The notes under the pieces are model-generated. The model searched no databases, had not been told where the DNA came from, and was given only the letters and a program-made list of their open reading frames with translations. Shown piece after piece: positions 1 to 7,104 of a DNA stretch of 64,000 nucleotides (position 1 is the stretch's first letter; every line of letters begins with the position of its first letter). The stretch comes from Kofleriaceae bacterium (GTDB lineage Bacteria > Myxococcota_A > Polyangia > Haliangiales > Haliangiaceae), in the NCBI GenBank assembly GCA_024762925.1, contig JANTGM010000005.1, positions 1 to 64,000 on the forward strand. Direction: 5' to 3'. A program made the translations under genes and the position numbers.

Positions 1-123
1 TCCATGGATATTGATTCGTGATCGCGAAGTCAGCTCGTTTGCTGGCGAGGCGGGAAGAGGGAGTTTGCTGGGGCAAGCGACCGAGGAACAACGAAGAGGA
101 CTGGCTGAGCCCGTCTGTCCAGC

Positions 124-285
124 GGGCGAGAATACGAGTGAGCGCGTTCTATATTCCTGGGTCGCGCACTAGTGTCGGATTCAAAAATCTTGCTCGCACT
201 CGCTCGGTTCTTCGCCCTCTGGACGCCTTCGGCTCTGGGCGGGAATACGAGTGAGCGCGCTCTATGTCCATGAATCGCGCACTAG
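124..285. repeat. Pair of 49-bp imperfect direct repeats
   Basis: Positions 124-172 and 237-285 match at 42 of 49 bases and both end in the same GCGCACTAG. The second copy contains the stop codon of the minus-strand sigma-54 activator gene (282-284), so the first copy looks like a duplicated gene end. The rest of the first 281 bases shows no convincing gene on either strand. Confidence 0.75.
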
Positions 286-1613
286 AGCTTGATGCGTTGT
301 CCTCGGCTCGTGTCGATTCCGTAGCGCTTGCACATGTCAGCAAAGGTTGACTTGGGCATTCCGAGTTCCATTGCCGCCTTGCGAATTGTTCCATATCGCT
401 GGTAGGTGGCATGGATGAGTTCGCGCTGATTGCGCTCGAACTTCGTTAGTCCCTCTGAGCCTTCGTCACAAGCAAGGCTTGGAAGCGGCGATTCTTTTGG
501 CACTTCGATTCCCCTTGGAAGAAAGTCGCGAAGCTGGAGGCGAGACCCACCGAGAGCGAGCGCACGGGAGACGCTATTGCGCAATTCGCGGACGTTGCCC
601 GGCCAAGCGTGCTGGCTCAGTCTTGCAAGGGTCTCATCGCCAACGACACGAGGTCCGTATTCTTCTGTGCCAAGGTCGAGAAAATGACGCACGAGAATGG
701 GAACGTCTGAGAGCCGCTCGCGGAGAGCGGGCAATTCGATGATGACGGTTGAGAGGCGGTGAAAGAGGTCGCTGCGCAAAGGGGACGTCGCTTGGTGTAG
801 GCAGCTTCTGTTGGTCGCCGAGACAAAGCGCGTGTTCACAAGTTCCTCGTGGCTGCCGCCAACACGTCGAATCAAGCCGCTTTCTAGCGCGCGCAAGAGG
901 TGCGGTTGCTGTTCGAGTGGAAGCTCTCCAAGCTCGTCAAGAAAGATGGTTCCACCGTTCGCCTGCGTGAAGAGTCCATCGTGCTTGGTATCTGCCCCGG
1001 TGAAGGCTCCCTTGGCGTGTCCGAAAAGTTCCGAGCGAATGAGATCTGGAGGAAACCCACCGCAGTTGACCGGAACAAATGCCTGCTCACATCGCCTGGA
1101 CGCCTCGTGGATCGTTCTAGCAATGAGCTCCTTGCCAGTGCCGGTTTCTCCCAAGATGAGCACAGGACACTGGCTGCGAGCGGCACGCTGGGCTTTTTCC
1201 ACCGCCATGAGAAAGCTGGGCGCCTTACCGACAAGGCCGGTGGGACGGGAGGCCGGGTTCTGCGGTACTACGTCGAGAAAGGTGTCACCAATGACGATCT
1301 GGTTGCCCGGCTGCAGTTCGGCGACTCGCACACGCGTTCCGTTGAGCCTTGTGCCGTTCTTGCTGTTGTGATCCTTGAGAATCCAGCGCTCTCCAATACG
1401 CTGCACGCTGCAATGCGTTGCGGAGGCACAAGGATCGGTGAGAATGATGTCGCATTCGGAGGCGCCCCCGACCACGAGAGCGCGCCGCGAAGTCCCAAGG
1501 TCGTACCGCTGACCCGTTTTGCAATCGCGAATCGCGAGGGGCTCGCCCGCACGGGTGGCGGCCGCCTTCTTTGTATGAGTTGCAGTGTGACGATGGTGAG
1601 CTGAGCGATACAT
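282..1613 (-). CDS. FHA-domain sigma-54-dependent transcriptional activator
   Basis: This 443-residue protein is a bacterial enhancer-binding protein that should open sigma-54 RNA polymerase promoters in response to phosphothreonine binding. An FHA domain spans about residues 38-115 (SKNGT is visible near 84-88). The AAA+ domain has Walker A GETGTGK at 155-161, the sigma-54 contact loop GAFTGA at 202-207 and Walker B TIFLDE at 222-227. A Fis-type helix-turn-helix lies near the C-terminus (IRKAAMELGMPKSTF). The ATG start has an AAAGGA ribosome site five bases upstream. FHA-fused activators are typical of myxobacteria, where they are controlled by Ser/Thr kinases, and several such kinases lie in this window. 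No target promoter could be assigned. Confidence 0.93.
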   Translation of the reverse strand: MYRSAHHRHTATHTKKAAATRAGEPLAIRDCKTGQRYDLGTSRRALVVGGASECDIILTDPCASATHCSVQRIGERWILKDHNSKNGTRLNGTRVRVAELQPGNQIVIGDTFLDVVPQNPASRPTGLVGKAPSFLMAVEKAQRAARSQCPVLILGETGTGKELIARTIHEASRRCEQAFVPVNCGGFPPDLIRSELFGHAKGAFTGADTKHDGLFTQANGGTIFLDELGELPLEQQPHLLRALESGLIRRVGGSHEELVNTRFVSATNRSCLHQATSPLRSDLFHRLSTVIIELPALRERLSDVPILVRHFLDLGTEEYGPRVVGDETLARLSQHAWPGNVRELRNSVSRALALGGSRLQLRDFLPRGIEVPKESPLPSLACDEGSEGLTKFERNQRELIHATYQRYGTIRKAAMELGMPKSTFADMCKRYGIDTSRGQRIKL

Positions 1614-1693
1614 GGCGGTCCTTTTTTCAGGGGTTCACGCGCTGTATCGGCAGAGCTTCAAGAGAGTTGCTTGAAACCGAAGAGTTTCTGTCG

Positions 1694-2380
1694 CTACGGG
1701 CCCATGCCAATCCACTCATCGCCGTTTGGAGCAACTTCCTTCTTCCAAATGGGAACCTCCTCTTTTAGCTGGTCGATGAGGCTGCGGCATGCCGAGAACG
1801 CCTCTGCTCGGTGTGGTGCTGCAGCTGCGATCACAACGGCCTCTTCGCCAATACCAAGCACGCCAACCCGATGTTCGACAGCCAGACGCACGCCCGGAAT
1901 CTCCGTCTCAATCGAATCGCAGAGTCGTGCCATGACCTTGTTGGCCATGTCCTCATAGGCCTCGTACTCAAGGCGAACGACATCATGACCATCGTTGAAG
2001 TCGCGAACCTGACCAACAAAGGTGACGATGCCACCCATGCCATCGCCTCGCACCGCCGCAACCACGCGCTCAAGACTGAGCGATTCTTTGAGCACAAGGG
2101 CATAGCGAGGTGCCGCGTTGGGACCAGTTTGATCGGAGCCTCCCGCGACCGGTGGAATGAGAGCCATCTCGTCGCCATCACACAGCTTGCAGTCATTGGC
2201 GACCATCTCCTGATTTACTGCGGCGCGAAACCTTCCTTGCATCGCTGCAATGACCTCGTGCTCTTCGCCGAGCGCTGCAAGTGCATCGGCAACAGTAGCC
2301 CCGTCGGCAATCTCGAGCACTTGCTCGCCTGTGCCTAGACGTTCACGGAAAAAGGCAAAATAGAGAACTTGAATTCGCAT
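1694..2380 (-). CDS. moaX: Fused MoaD-MoaE molybdopterin synthase
   Basis: This 228-residue protein joins both subunits of molybdopterin synthase, which inserts the dithiolene sulfurs into precursor Z during molybdenum cofactor synthesis. Residues 1-81 are MoaD (ubiquitin fold) ending in the Gly-Gly at 80-81. Residues about 92-228 are MoaE, with HRVGVLGIGE and the catalytic-lysine region KEEVPIWKKE. In separate MoaD proteins the Gly-Gly is the C-terminus and is adenylated by MoeB and thiocarboxylated. Here it is internal, so cleavage is presumably needed, as reported for mycobacterial MoaX. The ATG at 2380 was chosen because MRIQVLYFAF begins the MoaD fold and an upstream extension would run into the divergent gene. 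A rhodanese-MoeB partner lies at 16.1-17.3 kb. Confidence 0.9.
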   Translation of the reverse strand: MRIQVLYFAFFRERLGTGEQVLEIADGATVADALAALGEEHEVIAAMQGRFRAAVNQEMVANDCKLCDGDEMALIPPVAGGSDQTGPNAAPRYALVLKESLSLERVVAAVRGDGMGGIVTFVGQVRDFNDGHDVVRLEYEAYEDMANKVMARLCDSIETEIPGVRLAVEHRVGVLGIGEEAVVIAAAAPHRAEAFSACRSLIDQLKEEVPIWKKEVAPNGDEWIGMGP

Positions 2381-2441
2381 GGCGTTGGAGGATGCGAGAT
2401 GGGTCGCATTCTGGAGCCGAGTGTGCCACGTTCTTGTACCC

Positions 2442-2789
2442 ATGTCTGAGGACAGCGAAGCGGAGCACATCGCCAAGCTCTATGGCGATTTCTACGACGT
2501 CGTTCGGCGGATTCCCAAAGGGCGAGTGCTCACCTACGGCCAGCTCGCAGAACTCGCAGGTCGTCCTGGTGCTGCTCGCGCTGCTGGTGCGGCGATGCGC
2601 TGTGCGCCAGAAACGTTGGGTTTGCCATGGCAGCGAGTCATTGGCAAGAAGAGCAAGGGCCAGGGGAGGGTGAGCATTCACGATCCTATTGGTGGCGCGA
2701 TCCAACGCCAGCTTCTTGAGTCCGAAGGCGTAGAATTCACCGAGGCTGGAGGTGTTCCTCTGGGCGTCTTTGGCTGGCTTCCAGAGTAG
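2442..2789 (+). CDS. Alkyltransferase-like (ATL) DNA repair protein
   Basis: This 115-residue protein matches the DNA-binding domain of O6-alkylguanine-DNA alkyltransferases. The reactive cysteine motif PCHRV is replaced by PWQRV at residues 62-66, which is the hallmark of ATL proteins. ATLs bind and flip O6-alkylguanine without repairing it and recruit nucleotide excision repair. The DNA-recognition helix region AARAAGAAMR and the start motif IPKGRVLTYGQLA are present. The ATG at 2442 was preferred to an in-frame ATG at 2379 because the latter would overlap the divergent moaD-moaE start and adds residues absent from the family. The 61 bases between the two divergent starts must hold both promoters. 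Confidence 0.87.
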   Translation: MSEDSEAEHIAKLYGDFYDVVRRIPKGRVLTYGQLAELAGRPGAARAAGAAMRCAPETLGLPWQRVIGKKSKGQGRVSIHDPIGGAIQRQLLESEGVEFTEAGGVPLGVFGWLPE

Positions 2790-2814
2790 GCCGAACCAGT
2801 TGGGCCGAAACCAA

Positions 2815-2842
2815 AACGCGCCCCCAAAGTGGAGGCGCGCGG
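2815..2842 (-). terminator. Hairpin terminator after the lipoprotein gene
   Basis: A nine-base arm at 2817-2825 pairs with 2831-2839 with one mismatch around the loop AAAGT. Read on the minus strand it is followed by TTTT. It lies between convergent stops (2789 and 2862) and probably ends the minus-strand gene. It may also serve the plus-strand gene. Confidence 0.6.
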
Positions 2843-2861
2843 AAGAACTCTAGAAACGGAC

Positions 2862-4136
2862 CTATTTGCCTAAGGTATCGGTGAAACCAACAACGCCATG
2901 AGACATGACGATGGTATTTGCCCCACTGAGCTCTGCGTTTGCGTAGGTCACTGAGGTTTGAATACGTGTTGGGTTGGTACCGAGGATGAGTGCCATTGCC
3001 CCTGCATCAAGTGTGATTGACTCGGCGCCAATTCCAGAACACTGGAACGTAGCGTAGGTGCTAACAGGGTCAGGCATTGCGGTTGGATCAAGTGGGCTAA
3101 CAACGCCATCGGTGGTTTCACCGAAGACAATGATGCCTTTGAGAATGCCGTTGGCAACTCCGCAGGTACCGCCTGCACCACCACAGCTGAAGGTTGCAGG
3201 ATCGCCGTTGAGCGGTATTTCGTGAGGACGGATGGAGTTATCGTCGAGGGAGAAGCCTTCGCCGTTCGCCGTGAGGGTAGTGTCAATCGCGGGAACATTG
3301 GTGATGGCGTCTTTGGTGACAACGATGTTGTCGGTGCCATCATCGAGGAAGTCAAACCCACCAGGGATAGGGCCAGCACCAATGAGGGTTTGGTAGGCTG
3401 AGTCAGCAGCAAGTGTGGTTACCGCCTGCAGTGCAGGATTTGCAATTACCAGGATGTTATTCGCAGGTTGGGCGACGATGCCAAAGCGGCCGTTGCCAGC
3501 TTCGTCGTCAAACCCGGCTAGAACGATTTGCATACCAACGTAGTTCTCGTTTGAGAAATCTGCACCTGGAATGACAAGTGTTGCGGTTCCCGCTTGTTGT
3601 CCGTTGTTAGGACTAAGAGAAGTTCCGGCCATCGGCATTGCGCCCGAAGCGGCAGCATCGCCAGAGCTACACAGGTAGGTTTCTGCAGTGGCGTTGTAGT
3701 CGCAGCCAAATGCAGGCAGCGTTGAGCCGTTGGTGCCAGCAACGGTCACAGGCCCCCCAGGTGAAGCTGGAGCAGGCACATCGCCACCATCGAGGTCGTA
3801 GACAAAAATCTTGCATGCCCCGACGTTGTTTTCGTAGCCTGGTTGAGGAGCTACGGTTTCGTCGGCTGGGTCAGTAAACGAAATGTTGACAACCGCACCA
3901 GAAACACCTGCCTGTTCGAGCGCCGGATTGGTGACGGAAACCTCTGCTAGCGAAACAGTGCCGCTAAACGTGGGATCGGGAGCAGCGTCCGGATCGTCTG
4001 GTGCTGCATCAAAGACGGGATTGACGTTTGCATCTGATGCTGCACCGCCGTCGTCATCGTCATCGCCGCCGCAAGCACCGAATGCGAGGGGGGCCGCCGC
4101 AAGTAGAAATAGTGTCTTCTTAAGATCAATAAACAT
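2862..4136 (-). CDS. Secreted Asp-rich lipoprotein of unknown function
   Basis: I do not recognise a family. The 424-residue product begins with a lipoprotein signal (MFIDLKKTLFLLAAAPLAFGAC) with the acylated cysteine at residue 22. It is followed by a GGDDDDDGG-type acidic linker and a Pro/Asp-rich stretch to about residue 60. The remainder is a beta-rich extracellular region with no catalytic motif I can see. Cysteine pairs near CKIF, FGCD, YLCS and FSCGGAGGTCG suggest disulfides. The ATG at 4136 was chosen for its signal peptide and an AAGGATAG ribosome site; a longer upstream reading would lack both. Lipoproteins with short poly-Asp linkers directly after the lipid cysteine are common in Myxococcota and Bradymonadia. 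It is probably outer-surface exposed. Confidence 0.75.
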   Translation of the reverse strand: MFIDLKKTLFLLAAAPLAFGACGGDDDDDGGAASDANVNPVFDAAPDDPDAAPDPTFSGTVSLAEVSVTNPALEQAGVSGAVVNISFTDPADETVAPQPGYENNVGACKIFVYDLDGGDVPAPASPGGPVTVAGTNGSTLPAFGCDYNATAETYLCSSGDAAASGAMPMAGTSLSPNNGQQAGTATLVIPGADFSNENYVGMQIVLAGFDDEAGNGRFGIVAQPANNILVIANPALQAVTTLAADSAYQTLIGAGPIPGGFDFLDDGTDNIVVTKDAITNVPAIDTTLTANGEGFSLDDNSIRPHEIPLNGDPATFSCGGAGGTCGVANGILKGIIVFGETTDGVVSPLDPTAMPDPVSTYATFQCSGIGAESITLDAGAMALILGTNPTRIQTSVTYANAELSGANTIVMSHGVVGFTDTLGK

Positions 4137-4579
4137 GTTTGCTCTATCCTTATCGGTAGTAGATTGGGTGGCGAAAAATTCGGCCAAGAGGAACTGTGTA
4201 CCGCCGTAGTTCGCCATCGTAGGCCCCAGCGAAACATGCGGCAAGATCGTGGATCACGATTGGCTCAACATTGATCGAGAAGTACGGCGGCCAGGCCTCT
4301 TTCTCAGATCGGGGCGAGGGGATCCAAATCATGAACAGACGCAGAACAATGAGGGCTTTGCGAAGCACTTCATGAAGGGCGATGTGACTAGATGTCGTTT
4401 CAGATCGTACATTGGTCCTCATGCCAAGGACTTTGTGGGCCAATCCGGAAAGTTTTTTTTATTTTCAAATGATTCTAGCGGTTTAGATCTGCCAGGGATC
4501 ACGGTCTAAAAATGGGAACCGGTTGGGATCGGCTGATACGATTGTTTTCCGAAAGAGGGCAGTCGCTGGTCGCTTTGCA

Positions 4580-4596
4580 CCTGTGGATAACTTGCC
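4580..4596 (-). promoter_or_regulatory. DnaA box 1 (perfect TTATCCACA)
   Basis: TGTGGATAA at 4582-4590 is the exact reverse complement of the consensus DnaA box TTATCCACA. It sits in the longer 17-base sequence CCTGTGGATAACTTGCC, which recurs with one change at 4688-4704. Confidence 0.6.
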
Positions 4597-4687
4597 ACGA
4601 GAGACCATCGAGATCGCGTAGAGAGATCGACTAAGCCTGTTTTTGTACGGAAAAATCATAAGTTTTCAAAATCGCGGAACAAATCCG

Positions 4688-4704
4688 CCTGTGGATAATT
4701 TGCC
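4688..4704 (-). promoter_or_regulatory. DnaA box 2 (perfect TTATCCACA)
   Basis: TGTGGATAA at 4690-4698 is a second perfect consensus box in the same orientation, 108 bases from the first. Sixteen of seventeen bases match the extended context of box 1. The AT-rich TATTTATATATC lies about 30 bases downstream. Confidence 0.6.
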
Positions 4705-4815
4705 CGATTCTATGCACCCCGATAGTATTTATATATCAGCACCGCTAATGCGTTTGCATAATCCAGTTGTTGAGTTGGTGGCAGTGCACGACATGATGGT
4801 TTTGGAGAGGTCTTC

Positions 4816-5733
4816 TTGAGTTCACTTGGCAAAAGCGAAGCGATGGCCAGCAAGCTGGCGTCAACGTCAGACGGGGCACGAGCGGCAAATTCTGAGAGTG
4901 CACGACACAGAAGAACGGCATCGCGAGCAGCTTCGATTGCAGGAGACTTGCGGGGGCGGGGCCGACGAAGGCGCTCCACAGAAACTCTCGACTCTGGATC
5001 GTTTGCCCTTGCCCGGACCGATGGGGCAGTCGCCGATGCAGCCTCGCTGCTTGCCTCTCGAATTCGGGCTCACATGGCTGCTGGGCACCTCGATGTCACC
5101 CTGACGGACAATCGCTACACGATGCTTTCGGTTCGCCGCGATGGCGAATGCAACGAATCGAGAACAGGGCCTCAGTATCGCGTTCGGCTCCACCACATGT
5201 TTGCGGATGCCACACCAAGGGTCACCCAGGCACTTGCCCACTACATCGGCAAGGATGACAAGGAAGCATCCAAGGTACTCGGCGATTTTATCGATGCGAA
5301 CCAGCATCGCGTTCGAGCCAAGAGCTCGCGCAAGACGAGTAAGCTTGTCACCAAGGGTGCCTGCCACGATTTGCAGGACATCTTTGACGGTCTAAACGAT
5401 CAGTACTTTGATGGAACCATCGATGCGACCATTACGTGGGGGCAGAAATGCGGCAAGGCCCAACGTCGTAACAGCATCAAGATGGGGTCATATTCGATCG
5501 AAGATCGATCCATCCGAATTCACCGCTCACTCGACAAGGCATACGTGCCCCGGTTCTTTGTCGAGTGGATCGTCTATCACGAGATGTTGCACCAAGTGCA
5601 CGACGCTCCTGTTGTTAACGGGCGCAGGCAGTTTCACAGCAAGGCGTTTCTAGAAGACGAAGCGGCGTTTGAGCACTATGCACTGGCGCGTTTGTGGGAA
5701 CGCGATCACCTCGAGCAATTGCTCACGTACTAG
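4816..5733 (+). CDS. SprT-like zinc metalloprotein
   Basis: This 305-residue protein has a basic, low-complexity N-terminal third (about residues 1-60) and a SprT-like domain at roughly 180-300. The domain shows LNDQYFDGTI, a downstream TITWG strand, the zinc-binding helix YHEMLHQVH with HEMLH at about 255-259, and a third histidine in FHSKAF. SprT-family proteins are zinc proteases or protease-like proteins; the eukaryotic relative Spartan degrades DNA-protein crosslinks, but the bacterial role is unclear. The TTG start at 4816 was chosen because GGAGAGG precedes it at good spacing; an ATG at 4843 is the alternative. The gene reads away from the DnaA-box region. Confidence 0.75.
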   Translation: MSSLGKSEAMASKLASTSDGARAANSESARHRRTASRAASIAGDLRGRGRRRRSTETLDSGSFALARTDGAVADAASLLASRIRAHMAAGHLDVTLTDNRYTMLSVRRDGECNESRTGPQYRVRLHHMFADATPRVTQALAHYIGKDDKEASKVLGDFIDANQHRVRAKSSRKTSKLVTKGACHDLQDIFDGLNDQYFDGTIDATITWGQKCGKAQRRNSIKMGSYSIEDRSIRIHRSLDKAYVPRFFVEWIVYHEMLHQVHDAPVVNGRRQFHSKAFLEDEAAFEHYALARLWERDHLEQLLTY

Positions 5734-5811
5734 CCGAGCATGGAACGAGCTAAGCACGTTCGCTCTCACCTGTGCGAGAGTCAAACAACTCTGTAGCTCC
5801 AGGTCGAATCC

Positions 5812-6264
5812 ATGCCTCTTTGGCCAGCGATCATATCCATCTTATCGGGATTTTTCTTAGTTGCTTGGTGGCTATGGCGACGGCCCCTAGGCAACTGTGC
5901 TTGTGGTCGATGTCGCCGGCGAGTTCACGTGGTGCCGCGCTGTGTGCTGTCGGGGAGAGACGCTCGCGCCGAACTGGAGTTTCGGAGTGGCCCCATGGGA
6001 GGTCGCACAGTAGTTCTGGAAGAGCGCACAACGGCGATTGGATCGATCGCAAGTGATGGCAGTGGTGGAGAAATCGTGTTGGCGGATCCAGCCGTCTCTC
6101 AGGAACACGTTCGGATCGAGCGCAGTGCTGGCAGCTTCACGTTGCGGGATATGGGATCCACCAATGGCACCTTCGTAAATGGTCTCAAACACCAGAAGCT
6201 AATCCTCTGCGGAGATGACACGATCCTCATCGGCAACAGCGAGGCCGTTTTTCGCATTCACTAG
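5812..6264 (+). CDS. Membrane-anchored FHA-domain protein
   Basis: The 150-residue product has one N-terminal transmembrane segment (about residues 4-21, FFLVAWWLW), a short cysteine-containing basic stretch (CACGRCRRR) and an FHA domain over about 70-150. The FHA signature residues are visible as VSQEHVRIER and DMGSTNGTFVNG. FHA domains bind phosphothreonine, so it probably docks a phosphorylated partner at the inner face of the membrane. A PP2C phosphatase and a Ser/Thr kinase are encoded convergently right next to it (6280-8826), which suggests one phosphosignalling module. The start ATG has only a weak AGG upstream. Confidence 0.85.
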   Translation: MPLWPAIISILSGFFLVAWWLWRRPLGNCACGRCRRRVHVVPRCVLSGRDARAELEFRSGPMGGRTVVLEERTTAIGSIASDGSGGEIVLADPAVSQEHVRIERSAGSFTLRDMGSTNGTFVNGLKHQKLILCGDDTILIGNSEAVFRIH

Positions 6265-6279
6265 CCGCTTCTTTGCGAG

Positions 6280-7089
6280 CTAGAAGCCGAGTCTTGTCTT
6301 GTCTTCAGCGTGGAAGCCGCCGCTCTTGTTGAGCACCGAAACTACAATGACGGTGATGTTGTCGCTGCCACCGTTCTTGTTGGCAGTATCGACAAGCTGG
6401 GTCGCCATAGCGGAGAGGGGCGCATCCGACTGCAGGACTTCGCTGATGATTGCATCGTCAACCAAATCACTGAGGCCATCACAGCAGAGAAGAAAGACAT
6501 CATCCTCTTCAATCGCGATGGTTCGGTGTTCGACAGCAACATGAGGTTCCAGACCGATCGCGCGAACGATAACGTTGGATGTTGCGGGCCCCAGCCGGCC
6601 TTCGAGTTCTGGCTTGTCTGCGTAGAGATTGCTCAGTGAGTGATCGCGTGTGAGTTGCTGCAAATTGGCACCGCGTAGGCGGTAGAGCCGCGAGTCGCCA
6701 ACGTGAGCGATGTGGACACGAGTGCCTTCCATGCGAATTGCGACCGCTGTGGTTCCCATGCCCCGACACTCTGGATTGGCTTCTGCGTGGTCAAAGATTG
6801 CTTCATTGGCGGCTTCTAGGGATTTCACCAAGGGGTCGATGGTTGTCTTTGCCCCTGGAGGGGCCGATGCCACACCTTGCACGATGGATCGCACGGCCAT
6901 TTGGGATGCGAGCTGGCCACTGGTGTGCCCACCCATTCCATCGCAAACAAGGAAAAGGTCGAGCCTTGGATCGACATACATGCAGTCCTCATTGACGTCT
7001 CGCTCACGACCGACATCGGTGTGGCCAACAGCGTGGATGCGAAAAGTCTCTGAGGAGGTGAGGCCTCGGTATTCGATTGGTTCGCTCAC
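6280..7089 (-). CDS. PP2C-family Ser/Thr protein phosphatase
   Basis: This 269-residue protein carries the metal-binding PP2C motifs in order: GRERDVNED near the N-terminus, FLVCDGMGGH, GTTAVAI, HVGDSRLYRL, CCDGLSDLVDD and GGSDNITVIVV. These aspartates bind the two metal ions that catalyse phosphoserine/phosphothreonine hydrolysis. It is soluble and has the usual Stp length. Its start lies 15 bases after the stop of the upstream Ser/Thr kinase on the same strand, so the two form a kinase-phosphatase operon. It probably reverses phosphorylation by that kinase. Confidence 0.95.
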   Translation of the reverse strand: MSEPIEYRGLTSSETFRIHAVGHTDVGRERDVNEDCMYVDPRLDLFLVCDGMGGHTSGQLASQMAVRSIVQGVASAPPGAKTTIDPLVKSLEAANEAIFDHAEANPECRGMGTTAVAIRMEGTRVHIAHVGDSRLYRLRGANLQQLTRDHSLSNLYADKPELEGRLGPATSNVIVRAIGLEPHVAVEHRTIAIEEDDVFLLCCDGLSDLVDDAIISEVLQSDAPLSAMATQLVDTANKNGGSDNITVIVVSVLNKSGGFHAEDKTRLGF

Positions 7090-7104
7090 AACAGCGCAAG
7101 TAGC

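Larger units (their letters stand above)
4137..4815. other. AT-rich non-coding stretch with DnaA boxes
   Basis: No believable gene is seen on either strand over 679 bases between the lipoprotein and the SprT-like gene. The right half (about 4440-4740) is clearly richer in A and T than its surroundings, with runs such as TTTTTTTTATTTTC near 4455 and TATTTATATATC near 4726. It also contains two perfect DnaA-box sequences. It could be a DnaA-regulated promoter region, a DnaA-titration site or an origin-like element; no dnaA, dnaN, rpmH or parAB gene is in the window to support a chromosomal origin. Confidence 0.6.

Noticed and set aside
4150-4509. Two overlapping frames (minus 4150-4443, plus 4249-4509) as small genes
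   Set aside because: No ribosome site, domain or sensible composition; they overlap each other in the AT-rich gap.
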